64,000 bases of DNA from Nocardioides sp. YIM 152315 (lineage in GTDB: Bacteria; Actinomycetota; Actinomycetes; Propionibacteriales; Nocardioidaceae). The position numbers were made by a program, and so were the translations under genes. Positions 7,480 through 18,159 of the stretch are shown here, piece by piece. The stretch lies in NCBI RefSeq assembly GCF_029210375.1, contig NZ_JARGER010000033.1, positions 1 to 64,000 on the forward strand. The letters run 5' to 3'. Position 1 is the stretch's first letter, and each line of letters starts with the position of its first letter. A model generated the notes under the pieces. The model saw nothing but the letters and a program-made list of their open reading frames with translations. It was not told the origin of the DNA and searched no databases.

Positions 7480-10400
7480 TCATCCGGCGGCGAGGAGGCC
7501 GCGCACGACCCGCAGCGCCACGGACAGCCGGGCCAGGTCCGCCTGCTCGTCGGCGCAGATCTCGTCCAGCGTCGTCGCCGCCCGCGCGACGATGACCTCT
7601 TCGGCGGCCTCCCACGCCGCGACGCGAGCCGGCGCGGAGTCGTCGTCGGAGGTCGCGACCAGCACCTGCGCGGTGAGCTGGGCGTGCACGGTGTGCAGGT
7701 CGTCGCGCAGCGACGCTCGGGCCATCGTCTGCCACCGGTCGGCCCGCGGCAGCGCGAGGATGCGCTGCACCAGCGCCGGCAGCCCGAGCCGCTCACCCAG
7801 CGCGAAGTGCACCCGGGCCACGGTGGTGGGGTCGAGGTTCTCGCGCTGGCTGATCTCGATGATGCCGAGCAGCATGTAGGCCGGTGGCAGCACGGCCACC
7901 CGCGACGCCAGGTCCTCGGGCACGCCCGAACGCTCGAGCGCCTCCTTGCGGTCGACGTACGCCGCGAGCTCGCGCCCGCTCATCAGCTCGGGCAGCTGCG
8001 CCAGCGTGCGGCGCACGGGATCGCCGAACAGCTCGACCGTGCCCTCGCTGTCCAGAGGCGGCCGCCGGTTGTTGACCAGCCAGCGCGACGCGCGCTCCAC
8101 CAGCGTCCGCATCTCCAGACGCATCCGGGTCTGGACGGCCGCGTCGAGGTGGTTGTCGTAGGTCATCAGCTCCTTGCGGAGCTCGAGCGAGGCGAAGATC
8201 TCGCGGGCCACGAAGTTCGCGCGGGTCAGCTCGCCAGCGCTCGCGCCGGTCTCCCCGGCCAGCCGCGGCCAGTAGGTCATGCCGGCGCCGTTGACGAGGT
8301 CGTTGACCACCTGGGTCACGATGATCTCGCGCCGCAGCGGGTGCTGGCGGACCTGGTCGACGAAGCCCGCCTGCACCTGGGTCGGGAAGTAGGCGCGCAG
8401 GTCGTAGTCGAGGTAGGGGTCGTCGGGGAGGTCGGACTCCAGCAGCTCCTGGGCCAGCACGATCTTGGTCCACGCCAGCAGCACCGAGAGCTCGGGAGCG
8501 GTGAGCCCCTCGCCGCTGTCGGCCCGGCGCCTGACCTCCCGGGCCGGGGGCAGGCCCTCGAGCTCGCGGTCGAGCACGCCGTCACGCTCCAGGCGACGGA
8601 TCCACTCCTCGTGCACGTGCAGCATCGACGGTGCGTGGTCGAGGGCGTTGGCGAGGGCGAGGTTCTGCTCGTAGTTGTCACGCAGCACCAGGTCGGCGAC
8701 CTCGTCGGTCATCTCGGCGAGCAGGTGGTTGCGCTGCTTCCCGGTCAGGTCGCCGTCCTTGACGACGCGGTCGAGCAGGACCTTCAGGTTGACCTCGTGG
8801 TCGGAGGTGTCCACCCCGGCGGAGTTGTCGATGAAGTCGGTGTTGATCCGACCACCCCCCTCCCGGGCGTACTCGATGCGACCGAGCTGGGTGAGTCCGA
8901 GGTTGCCACCCTCGCCGATCGCGCGCGCCCGGACCTCGCGGCCGTCGACGCGGAGGCCGTCGTTGGCCTTGTCGCCGGCCGCCGCGTGACTCTCGGTCGA
9001 CGCCTTCACATAGGTCCCGATGCCGCCGTTCCAGAGCAGGTCGACGGGCGCCTTGAGGATGGCGTTCATCAGCTCGGCCGGGGTCATGGCGGTGATGCCC
9101 TCGTCGATGCCGAGCGCCGCGCGCACGGCGTCGTTGAGCGGGATCCGCTTCAGGTGTCGTGAGTGGACGCCGCCGCCCTCGGAGATCAGGTCCTTGTCGT
9201 AGTCCTGCCAGCTCGACCGCTGGAGCCCGAACATCCGCTTGCGCTCGGCGTACGACGTCGCCGGGTCGGGTGTCGGGTCGAGGAAGATGTCGCGGTGGTC
9301 GAACGCGGCGACCAACCGGATGTGCTCCGAGCAGAGCATGCCGTTGCCGAAGACGTCGCCGGACATGTCGCCGACGCCGACGACCGTGAAGTCCTCGGCC
9401 TGGGTGTCCACGCCCCGCTCGCGGAAGTGCCGCTGCACCGAGACCCAGGCGCCCCGGGCCGTGATGCCCATCGCCTTGTGGTCGTAGCCGACCGAGCCGC
9501 CGCTGGCGAACGCGTCCCCCAGCCAGAAGCCGTAGTCCTTCGCGACGCCGTTGGCGATGTCCGAGAAGGTCGCCGTGCCCTTGTCGGCCGCGACCACGAG
9601 GTAGGTGTCGTCGCCGTCGTGACGCACCACGTCGCGGGGCGGCACGGTCTCGCCGTCGACCAGGTTGTCGGTGATGTCGAGCAGCCCGGAGATGAAGGTC
9701 TTGTAGCAGGCGACGCCCTCGGCCAGCCACGCGTCGCGGTCACCCGCGTCGGGGAGCTGCTTGCAGAAGAACGCGCCCTTCGCGCCGACCGGGACGATGA
9801 CGGTGTTCTTGACCATCTGCGCCTTGACGAGGCCGAGCACCTCGGTGCGGAAGTCGTCACGACGGTCCGACCAGCGCAGGCCGCCGCGCGCCACCGCGCC
9901 GAAGCGCAGGTGCGAGCCCTCGACGCGCGGCGAGTACACGAAGACCTCGTAGCGCGGCCGCGGCGCCGGCAGGTCCGGGATCGCGTCGGGCTCGAGCTTG
10001 AGCGAGATGTAGGTCTTCGGCCCGTCGTCCGCGCCGGGCTGGAAGTAGTTGGTGCGCAGCGTCGCGCGGATGTGGGTGAGGTAGGAGCGCAGGATGCGGT
10101 CCTGGTCGAGGCTGGCGACGTCGTCGAGTGCGCGGTTGATCCGCTCCTCGAGCTTCTCCACGGCGCCGTCCCCCTCCCCCTGGTCGGTCGGGCGCGAGCG
10201 GGCCGGGTCGAAGCGCACCTCGAAGAGGCGCACCAGCAGGCGGGTGATGTCGACGTTCCCGCGCAGCGCGTCCTCGATGTAGTCGAGCGCGAACGGCGAG
10301 TTCCCCTGACGCATGTACTTCGCGTAGGCGCGCAGCAGCGTCGCCTGCCGCCAGGTCAGCCCGGCGGCGAGCACCAGCGCGTTGAAGCCGTCGATCTCGT

Positions 10401-12357
10401 TGAAGCCGTCCCAGACGGCGCGGACGGCGTCCTGGAAGAGCTCGCGGGCGTTGTCGGGCAGGCTCGCGCCGTACCGGAGCCCGAACTCGTAGATGTACGT
10501 CGGCCGCTCCAGGTCGAGCTGGTAGGGCCGTTCGTCGACGACCTCGACGCCCATCGAGGACAGCATCGGCAGCACGTTCGACAGCGAGAGGGGCCGGCCG
10601 ACCCGATAGACCTTGAGCCGCGCCTCGCCGCGGCCGGCGTCGAGGTCCTCGTAGAGCGAGAGGTCGCGCCCGGATTCGTCGTCGTTCAACCGGATGTCCT
10701 CGAGCCGGCCGAGGTCGACGGCACCGACGCGCGGGGAGAAGTCCTCCTTGTACGCCTCGGGGAACGAGTCGAGGTAGCGCCGCAGCAGGGCCGTGCCCGC
10801 CTCCTCGCCGTACGACGCGAGGACCGCGGTCGTGAAGTCGTCGCGCCAGGACCGGGAGGCCTCGACCATGCGGCGCTCGAGGTCGGCCGGGTCGACCTCC
10901 CGGATCTCGGCGCCCTTGGGCGGGTGCACCACGAAGTGGACGCGTGCGGTCGTCGACTCGGTCAGGCGGACCGTGAACTCGACCGACTCGCCACCGAGCC
11001 GGTCGCGGAGGATCTCCGAGAACCGCTCGCGCACGGCCGTGTTGTAGCGGTCGCGGGGCAGGTAGACGAGCACCGAGACGTAGCGCCCGTAGGTGTCGCG
11101 GCGGATGAAGTGACGCAGCTGCCGGCGCTCCCGGGCGTGCATGGCCTGCTCAGCCATCGGCGCGAGCTCGTCGACGGTGGTGTGGAAGAGCTCGTCGCGC
11201 GGATAGGTCTCGAGCGTGTCCATCAGCGCCTTGCCGTCGTGGCTGTTGGGCGAGAACCCGATGCGCCGCAGCACCGCGGCCGCGCGCTCGCGCAGCATCG
11301 GGATCCGCGTCAACGACTCGGTGTAGGCGGCGCTCGAGTAGAGGCCCAGGAAGCGGCGCTCGCCGACGACCTCGCCGTTCTCGAACCTCTTGACGCCCAC
11401 GTAGTCCAGGTACGCCGGGCGGTGCACCGTCGAGCGCGAGTTGGCCTTGGTCAGCACGAGCACGGTCTTCTCGCGCGCCTTGGCCGCCGCCGCGGCCGGG
11501 AGCCGCCCGGAGGTCGCGCCCATCGACTGGTCGGCGCGCAGGATGCCCAGCCCGCTGCCGGGGACGCCCCGCAGGTACTCGTCGTCGTCGTGCCGCTCGA
11601 GCCGGTACTCGCGGTAGCCGAGGAACGTGAAGTGGTCGTCGGCCAGCCACTGCAGGAGGTCGCGGGCCTGCTTCACCTCCGCGGGATCGACACCCTCCGG
11701 CGGGTCGGTCGTCAGCTCCTGCACGACGGTCGCGACCTGGGTGTGCATCTTGTCCCAGTCCTCGACGGCCTCGCGGACGTCGCGCAGCACCCGCTGCACG
11801 GCCTCCTCGATCGCGGCGACGTCCTCGCCCTCGGGGACGCGGTCGATCTCGACGTGCATCCAGGACTCGCGGACGACGCCCTCGTCGCGGCCGGCCTCGG
11901 TGCCGTCGGCCACGGGACGGACGCTCTGCAGCGACCCGGTGATGTCGCGGACCACGTCGAGGACGGGGTGGATCACCAGATGCACGTCGTGCAGCTGCCG
12001 CGAGAGCTCCATCGTCAGCGAGTCGACGAGGAAGGGCATGTCGTCGACGACCACCTCGACCACGGAGTGGCCGTCGGCGGACCAGCCCTGGTCGCTGGGG
12101 CCGGGCGTGAGGAGCCGGACCCGGGCGGTGCCCTGGGGCCGGTTGCCGGCGAGCTTGTAGTGCGAGGCGAACGCGCCGTAGACGTCGACCTCCGAGCGGT
12201 CGGCGATGTCCTCGGCGGCGACGTGCCGGTAGTACGCCCGGATCAGCGCCTCGACCTCGGCGTGCGGCGGCCCGCCGCTCCCCCGCCCGGATCGGGCCAG
12301 CTCGATGGCACTCGAGAGCAGCGCGGACTTGTCCACATCATGCGTCGCCGTTGACAC
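7480..12357 (-). CDS. gdh: NAD-specific glutamate dehydrogenase, large (about 180 kDa) type
   Basis: A 1625-residue protein starting at GTG 12357, matching the size of actinobacterial large NAD-GDHs. The N-terminal third holds regulatory ACT-like regions, then the catalytic core with ARGGLRWSDRRDDFRTEVLG, KAQMVKNTVIVPVGAKGAF and the nucleotide-binding VGVGDMSGDVFGNGML. It oxidises glutamate to 2-oxoglutarate and ammonia. The gene is monocistronic and its long antisense open frames are by-products of high GC. Together with the P5C dehydrogenase and tryptophan dioxygenase genes nearby it gives a small amino-acid-catabolism cluster. Confidence 0.95.
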   Translation of the reverse strand: MSTATHDVDKSALLSSAIELARSGRGSGGPPHAEVEALIRAYYRHVAAEDIADRSEVDVYGAFASHYKLAGNRPQGTARVRLLTPGPSDQGWSADGHSVVEVVVDDMPFLVDSLTMELSRQLHDVHLVIHPVLDVVRDITGSLQSVRPVADGTEAGRDEGVVRESWMHVEIDRVPEGEDVAAIEEAVQRVLRDVREAVEDWDKMHTQVATVVQELTTDPPEGVDPAEVKQARDLLQWLADDHFTFLGYREYRLERHDDDEYLRGVPGSGLGILRADQSMGATSGRLPAAAAAKAREKTVLVLTKANSRSTVHRPAYLDYVGVKRFENGEVVGERRFLGLYSSAAYTESLTRIPMLRERAAAVLRRIGFSPNSHDGKALMDTLETYPRDELFHTTVDELAPMAEQAMHARERRQLRHFIRRDTYGRYVSVLVYLPRDRYNTAVRERFSEILRDRLGGESVEFTVRLTESTTARVHFVVHPPKGAEIREVDPADLERRMVEASRSWRDDFTTAVLASYGEEAGTALLRRYLDSFPEAYKEDFSPRVGAVDLGRLEDIRLNDDESGRDLSLYEDLDAGRGEARLKVYRVGRPLSLSNVLPMLSSMGVEVVDERPYQLDLERPTYIYEFGLRYGASLPDNARELFQDAVRAVWDGFNEIDGFNALVLAAGLTWRQATLLRAYAKYMRQGNSPFALDYIEDALRGNVDITRLLVRLFEVRFDPARSRPTDQGEGDGAVEKLEERINRALDDVASLDQDRILRSYLTHIRATLRTNYFQPGADDGPKTYISLKLEPDAIPDLPAPRPRYEVFVYSPRVEGSHLRFGAVARGGLRWSDRRDDFRTEVLGLVKAQMVKNTVIVPVGAKGAFFCKQLPDAGDRDAWLAEGVACYKTFISGLLDITDNLVDGETVPPRDVVRHDGDDTYLVVAADKGTATFSDIANGVAKDYGFWLGDAFASGGSVGYDHKAMGITARGAWVSVQRHFRERGVDTQAEDFTVVGVGDMSGDVFGNGMLCSEHIRLVAAFDHRDIFLDPTPDPATSYAERKRMFGLQRSSWQDYDKDLISEGGGVHSRHLKRIPLNDAVRAALGIDEGITAMTPAELMNAILKAPVDLLWNGGIGTYVKASTESHAAAGDKANDGLRVDGREVRARAIGEGGNLGLTQLGRIEYAREGGGRINTDFIDNSAGVDTSDHEVNLKVLLDRVVKDGDLTGKQRNHLLAEMTDEVADLVLRDNYEQNLALANALDHAPSMLHVHEEWIRRLERDGVLDRELEGLPPAREVRRRADSGEGLTAPELSVLLAWTKIVLAQELLESDLPDDPYLDYDLRAYFPTQVQAGFVDQVRQHPLRREIIVTQVVNDLVNGAGMTYWPRLAGETGASAGELTRANFVAREIFASLELRKELMTYDNHLDAAVQTRMRLEMRTLVERASRWLVNNRRPPLDSEGTVELFGDPVRRTLAQLPELMSGRELAAYVDRKEALERSGVPEDLASRVAVLPPAYMLLGIIEISQRENLDPTTVARVHFALGERLGLPALVQRILALPRADRWQTMARASLRDDLHTVHAQLTAQVLVATSDDDSAPARVAAWEAAEEVIVARAATTLDEICADEQADLARLSVALRVVRGLLAAG

Positions 12358-12417
12358 AGTCCTGACCCTAGGACGAGGCGTCTGCTACCGGCCAGTCAGG
12401 GGTGGATCAGCGTTTCG

Positions 12418-13230
12418 TCAGAGCGCGCTGCGCAGCTCCCACAGCAGGGGGTAGTACTGCACCGGCAGCCGCGAGCGGAGGTACGTCGCGCCGGACGAGC
12501 CGCCCGTCCCGGACTTGGCGCCGATCATCCGCTCGACCATGACCACGTGCCGTGCCCGCCAGCTGGCCGCGAGCTCGTCGTGCTGGAGCAGCGCCTCGGC
12601 GAGGGCCCAGACCACGGCGTACTGGTCCCGGTCGTGCGCGACCGTGCGCATGGAGGCCGACACCTCCTCGTCCCTGTCGGCCGCCAGGTCGAAGGAGCGC
12701 AGCACCGCGAGGAACGCGTCCCAGAGGCTCGGCTCCTCGAGGCGATCGGCGAGCCGTGCCTCCTCCTCCGCGGTCAGCCCCCGGAACCGACGCAGGTACG
12801 CCGCGTCCTTGGCGCCCGAGAGGAACTCCAGCTCCCGGAACTGCACCGACTGGAAGCCGCTGGCCGGCGCGAGCCGCTGCCGGAACTCCATGAAGTCCTG
12901 CGGCGTCATCGTCTCCAGCACGTCGACCTGCTGCACGAGCACCCGCTCGATGACGTGCACCCGGGTGAGCAGGTGCTGGGCCCACCAGAGCCGGCCGCCC
13001 TCCACACCCGCGAGCATGGCCTCGCGGGCAGCGGTCACCTCGTGCAGCAGCTGCTTGAACCACAGCTCGTAGACCTGGTGGATCGTGATGAACAGCAGCT
13101 CGTCGTGCGCCGGCGGGTCGGACTCGAGGTGCTGCGCGTCCAGCAGCTGCGGCAGCCGGAGGTAGCTGCCGTAGGTCAGCTGCGCTCCCTGCTCACCGAA
13201 GGACACGAAGCTCTCGGTCTGCTCGCTCAT
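12418..13230 (-). CDS. kynA: Tryptophan 2,3-dioxygenase
   Basis: A 270-residue heme dioxygenase that opens the indole ring of tryptophan to N-formylkynurenine. The motif FITIHQVYELWFK (48-59) includes His51 at the substrate pocket. His228 in RARHVVMVERMIG is the expected heme ligand, and GTGGSSGATYL (241-251) is the substrate loop. No kynureninase or formamidase gene is adjacent. Start ATG 13230; upstream lies a repeat-bearing intergenic region. Confidence 0.93.
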   Translation of the reverse strand: MSEQTESFVSFGEQGAQLTYGSYLRLPQLLDAQHLESDPPAHDELLFITIHQVYELWFKQLLHEVTAAREAMLAGVEGGRLWWAQHLLTRVHVIERVLVQQVDVLETMTPQDFMEFRQRLAPASGFQSVQFRELEFLSGAKDAAYLRRFRGLTAEEEARLADRLEEPSLWDAFLAVLRSFDLAADRDEEVSASMRTVAHDRDQYAVVWALAEALLQHDELAASWRARHVVMVERMIGAKSGTGGSSGATYLRSRLPVQYYPLLWELRSAL

Positions 13231-13262
13231 GGGACCGAGGGTAGGCCGGGCCCGTGCCCGGC

Positions 13263-13323
13263 GGTGGTCGAGGTGCGAAGGCGCGCTGGCGGTGTCGGTG
13301 GTCGAGGAAGGCGCGCTAGCGCC
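13263..13323. repeat. Two copies of the 37-bp palindromic repeat family, degenerate
   Basis: Two head-to-tail blocks, 13263-13292 and 13297-13323, both begin GGTGGTCGAGG and continue into AAGGCGCGCT. The second contains the inverted repeat GGCGC-gcta-GCGCC. They belong to the same family as the copies at 46141, 47171 and 49200, but the distal GGTTTCGAGAC end is missing. They lie between kynA and the DUF2505 gene. Confidence 0.75.
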
Positions 13324-13391
13324 TGCCGCTGGCACCACAACCGCGAGGTCGGGCGGTTTCGTCGCGCGCACGCCCCGGCATGATGTCGCCC

Positions 13392-13868
13392 ATGAGGTTC
13401 ACCCACACGATGACCCACGCCGCCCCGATGGCCGAGGTCGGCGCCATGCTCGACGACCCGGCGTACCGTGACGAGGTCATCGCGGCGCAGGGGTCGCTGC
13501 GGGGTACGGCGAGCTTCGGGCAGGAGGGCGACACCGTCGTGGTCGTCGTCGATCAGCTGCAGCCGGCGGACGGGATCCCGGGGTTCGCGAAGAAGTTCGT
13601 CGGCGACGAGATCAACATCGTCCAGCGGGAGGAGTGGACCGCGGTCGACCACGCCGACCTGCACGTGACGATCCCCGGCAAGCCCGGACAGATGATCGGC
13701 AGCATCGAGCTCGTCGAGGACGACGGCACCACGACCGAGACCGTCGAGGCCGAGATCACCGTCAACATCCCGCTCGTCGGCGGGAAGATCGAGAAGCTGA
13801 TCGGCGACCTGCTCCGCAAGGCACTTTGCGCCGAGGAGCAGGTCGCGCGCGACTACCTGTCGCGCTGA
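13392..13868 (+). CDS. DUF2505 domain protein
   Basis: About 158 residues, cytoplasmic, resembling the actinobacterial DUF2505 family (SRPBCC-like fold). It starts MRFTHTMTHAAPMAEV and has alternating strands around EEWTAVDHADLHVTIPGKPG and a C-terminal amphipathic helix VGGKIEKLIGDLLRKAL. ATGs at 13380 and 13383 are alternative starts; MRF at 13392 fits the family best. No function is established. The 3' end overlaps the convergent small membrane gene by 16 bp. Confidence 0.75.
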   Translation: MRFTHTMTHAAPMAEVGAMLDDPAYRDEVIAAQGSLRGTASFGQEGDTVVVVVDQLQPADGIPGFAKKFVGDEINIVQREEWTAVDHADLHVTIPGKPGQMIGSIELVEDDGTTTETVEAEITVNIPLVGGKIEKLIGDLLRKALCAEEQVARDYLSR

Positions 13869-14044
13869 GGATCCGCCTCGGTCGACGCAGCCTCCGCCGA
13901 CGCAGCCGACGCAGCCTCCGCGGCGTCGTGGCGACGCCGGTGGACGATCACTGCCCCGAGCACGACGAACGGGCCGAACGCCAGGATCAGCGTCAGCGCC
14001 TGTTCGAAGGGGTGCAGCGCACCCAGGTGCATCGGGAGGATCAT
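13853..14044 (-). CDS. Small membrane protein of unknown function
   Basis: A 63-residue product with one hydrophobic segment (about 16-35, ALTLILAFGPFVVLGAVIV), then HRRRH and an Ala/Glu/Ser-rich tail. It starts 8 nt after the P5C dehydrogenase stop on the same strand, so it is probably co-transcribed. GTG 14050 is an alternative start. Topology is inferred as N-out, C-in from the Arg cluster after the segment. Not a recognised family. Confidence 0.6.
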   Translation of the reverse strand: MILPMHLGALHPFEQALTLILAFGPFVVLGAVIVHRRRHDAAEAASAASAEAASTEADPQRDR

Positions 14045-14052
14045 CAGCACGC

Positions 14053-15681
<1,629 letters not shown>

Positions 15682-15731
15682 GCCTGCGATGCTCTCACTG
15701 GCCGCCCGCGCTCCCAAACCGGGACCGTCGA

Positions 15732-16151
15732 CTACTCCCCCGACGCTGCGGAGGGCGCTCCCTCGATGCGGGGACGCAGGCCTGCGGCGAGCGCGTACAC
15801 ACGATCGTCGAGTCGACCGATCTCGGCCTTGAGCTCAGACCTCGTCTCGGCGAGGTCCGCCTTGAGCTCAGACCTCACCGCGGCCAGATCCGCCTTCAGC
15901 TCAGACCTCACCGCCGCCAGGTCCGCCTTCAGCTCAGACCTCGTCTCGGCCAGATCCGCCTTGAGCTCATCCCTGAGTCCCGCGATGTCAGCCTTCGACT
16001 CGGAGCGGTGGTCGTCGACCTTGGCTTCCAGTCGCGCCACGTCGCCCTTGAGGTCGGATCGCAGCGAACGGGTCTGGCCGATCGTGAGACCACCGAGGGC
16101 GACGAGGACTCCGAGGAGCGCCGCCAGGGAGACCCAGGTGTCGATGGTCAT
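15732..16151 (-). CDS. Membrane-anchored coiled-coil protein with 11-residue repeats
   Basis: A 139-residue protein: one N-terminal transmembrane segment (about 6-24, VSLAALLGVLVALGGLTIG), then an almost fully charged helical region. The centre has four near-identical 11-residue units LKADLA(E/A)(T/V)RSE, ending in EIGRLDDRVYALAAG. A hendecad period predicts a slightly right-handed coiled coil, probably oligomeric, in the cytoplasm or on the cell surface depending on orientation. GGAGG about 10 nt upstream supports ATG 16151. Unknown function. Confidence 0.65.
   Translation of the reverse strand: MTIDTWVSLAALLGVLVALGGLTIGQTRSLRSDLKGDVARLEAKVDDHRSESKADIAGLRDELKADLAETRSELKADLAAVRSELKADLAAVRSELKADLAETRSELKAEIGRLDDRVYALAAGLRPRIEGAPSAASGE
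15831..15995 (-). repeat. 33-bp tandem DNA repeat, about five units
   Basis: Units of exactly 33 bp start at 15831, 15864, 15897, 15930 and 15963. The first four differ at a few positions, with two sub-types (CTCGTCTCGG versus CTCACCGC[GC]G in the middle); the fifth is diverged. They encode the 11-residue coiled-coil units. Unit number is likely to vary between strains through slippage or recombination. Confidence 0.9.
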
Positions 16152-16261
16152 CGTGCCCACGCCTCCAGTGTGCGCGTTCAAGGAGTTGACGGCCACCACC
16201 GTAGGAAGACGAGCCCACGTCCGCCATCCGGGACTCGACCGGCTGTGGACGACGACGCCGA

Positions 16262-16609
16262 TCAGACCAGGTGCGCGATCTCCTGGACGCCGAACCAGCC
16301 GAGGTCCTCGTCGGGGTCGGCGCCGGCCGGTCGGTCGGCGACGTCGACGTGCACCGCCACCCAGCGCTTGCGAGGGATGCGGTCACCGGGCTCCGGGACT
16401 CGCTCGAGCTCGGCGACGAGCACCACCCTGCGCCCCGGACCGCCGAGCTGCTCCGTGGAGAGGTCGGCCGCCGTCATCAGCGCGGCGTACTCCTCGTCCT
16501 CGCTGTCGTCGAGGGCGACCACGACGTCCTCGGTCGCGACGATCTCACCGTCGGCGTCCGCGGTCGCGAGACCTCCGAGGGTGAGCGGGACGTAGACGCG
16601 GGTGCTCAT
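16262..16609 (-). CDS. Conserved actinobacterial protein (DUF6912-like)
   Basis: A 115-residue soluble protein beginning MSTRVYVPLTLGGLA, with an acidic middle (DDSEDEEYAALMTAAD) and a C-terminal half GRRVVLVAELERVPEPG..VAVHVDVAD. It resembles the uncharacterised DUF6912 family. Its ATG overlaps the stop of the WS/DGAT gene as ATGA, so the two are translationally coupled. Function unknown. Confidence 0.65.
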   Translation of the reverse strand: MSTRVYVPLTLGGLATADADGEIVATEDVVVALDDSEDEEYAALMTAADLSTEQLGGPGRRVVLVAELERVPEPGDRIPRKRWVAVHVDVADRPAGADPDEDLGWFGVQEIAHLV

Positions 16610-18060
16610 GATTCGGACCCCTTCGTGGTCGTCCGCTTGCGACGACCGCGGGGCGCGCGGGTGCGGCCGGCCGATGCGGAGTCGACGAGCTCGTCGAGCG
16701 CCTCGGTGATGCACGGCCCGAGCAGGTCAGCGTCGGGCAGCATGTCGCCGTCGGCGTTGAGCCCGTAGAAGACCGAGCCGTCGTACGACGTGACACCGAC
16801 CGCCAGCGGCCGCCCCTCGAAGAGCGGCGGCACCGGGTAGGTCGCGGCCATCCGGGCGCCGGCGGCGTAGAGCGGAGCCTGCGGGCCCGGCACGTTGGTG
16901 ACGCACAGCTGGTAGCCGCGGCGACGCTCCACGCCCGCCACCCGCGCACCCAGCGCATGGAAGGTCGCCGGCGCGAACCCCGACAGCCCCGCCAGCCGCG
17001 CCGCCGGGATACCGCGGCCGGTCTCCTTGTGGGCGAGGAAGGAGTACGACACCTGGTGGAGCCGCACGACCGGACTCGCCTCCCACACCGGCAGATCGAC
17101 GAAGTGGGCCGCGATCTGGCTGCCGAGCGACGTCGGCTCGAGCTCCTCGTCGATCACGGACACCGGCACCAGCGCACGGATCCGGCGGATGCCACGCATG
17201 GACTCACCGCGAGTCATCAACCAGGCGCGCAGCGCGCCCGTGATCGTCGCGAGCACGACGTCGTTGATCGTGCCTCCGTGGGCCTCGCGGACCTTGCGGT
17301 GGTCGGCGAGATCGGTGCGGACGACCACCACGCGCCGCCGTTGCGAGAGCGGACCGATGATCGGCGACTCCGCCCGCGGCGTACGGTTCGTGAGCGCGTC
17401 GATGACGCGGCCCGTCGTCCGTGCACCGCCGGCGACGCCGCGGAGCGCCGCGCCGGTCGTGGAGACCACCGTGTCGGCGACGGTGTCGAGCTCGGTGACG
17501 GAGTCCTTGACCGCGTCGGCCATCAGGGAGAACGGCGAGGGGCGACCGTGCGGGCGCCACTCGTCGTGACCGAGCTCCTTGGCGTCCGGACTCGTGTCGA
17601 GGAGCACCTGCCCGATGTCGACGGTCTGGATGCCGTCGACCAGCACGTGGTGGGACTTGGTCAGCAGTGCGACCCGACCGTCGGCCAGGCCCTCGACGAC
17701 GTAGATCTCCCAGAGCGGGCGGCTGCGGTCCAGCGGCCGGGACACGATCCGAGCGACCAGCTCGCGGAGCTGGTCGAGGCTGCCCGGCCTCGGCAGCGCC
17801 GAGCGACGCACGTGGTAGCCGATGTCGAAGTGGTCGTCGTCGACCCAGACCGGGTTGGCGATCCGCCCGGGCACCACCTGGATCCGCTGACGGTAGCGCG
17901 GGACGAACGAGATGCGGTCCTGCACCAATCTCACGAGGCACGCGTAGTCGAAGCCGGAGTCGCCCGGGTCGAAGATCTCCACGGTCGCGTTGTGCATCGG
18001 GGTGGACGGGGACTCCTCGGCCAGCAGCGCCACGTCCCTCGGTCGCAGCCGCTCACTCAT
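16606..18060 (-). CDS. WS/DGAT/MGAT family O-acyltransferase
   Basis: A 484-residue wax ester synthase/diacylglycerol acyltransferase. The catalytic HHxxxDG motif is H137-H138-VLV-D142-G143. The N-terminal LRPRDVALLAEES and PMHNATVEIF and the C-terminal NVPGPQAPLYAAG..M..TYPVPPLFEG are typical family segments. It makes storage triacylglycerol or wax esters from acyl-CoA at the membrane surface. Start ATG 18060. It is divergent from a lipoprotein gene; an inverted repeat at 18096-18114 lies between them. Confidence 0.9.
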   Translation of the reverse strand: MSERLRPRDVALLAEESPSTPMHNATVEIFDPGDSGFDYACLVRLVQDRISFVPRYRQRIQVVPGRIANPVWVDDDHFDIGYHVRRSALPRPGSLDQLRELVARIVSRPLDRSRPLWEIYVVEGLADGRVALLTKSHHVLVDGIQTVDIGQVLLDTSPDAKELGHDEWRPHGRPSPFSLMADAVKDSVTELDTVADTVVSTTGAALRGVAGGARTTGRVIDALTNRTPRAESPIIGPLSQRRRVVVVRTDLADHRKVREAHGGTINDVVLATITGALRAWLMTRGESMRGIRRIRALVPVSVIDEELEPTSLGSQIAAHFVDLPVWEASPVVRLHQVSYSFLAHKETGRGIPAARLAGLSGFAPATFHALGARVAGVERRRGYQLCVTNVPGPQAPLYAAGARMAATYPVPPLFEGRPLAVGVTSYDGSVFYGLNADGDMLPDADLLGPCITEALDELVDSASAGRTRAPRGRRKRTTTKGSES

Positions 18061-18095
18061 CCGTCACCCCTTCGTCATCGCGCCGGGGCCCCCGG

Positions 18096-18114
18096 CGTAC
18101 CGACGGTTGGTACG
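18096..18114. promoter_or_regulatory. Inverted repeat in the divergent WS/DGAT-lipoprotein promoter region
   Basis: CGTACC and GGTACG are perfect inverted arms around a 7-nt centre, within the 99-bp region between two divergent starts. Size and position suit a TetR-type operator, but the binding protein cannot be named; a chance hairpin is possible. Confidence 0.4.
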
Positions 18115-18159
18115 ACATGGGATTCTGGCAGACGTCAGCCCGACGAGAAGGATGCACAC

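Noticed and set aside
6313..9162. Open frame of 949 codons across the amidase and glutamate dehydrogenase genes, opposite strand
   Set aside because: Crosses two well-supported genes on the other strand and shows no protein family.
9163..12354. Open frame of 1063 codons on the plus strand
   Set aside because: It is antisense to the NAD-glutamate dehydrogenase gene, has low-complexity Arg/Val/Asp/His-rich translation and no domain; a by-product of codon bias in GC-rich DNA.
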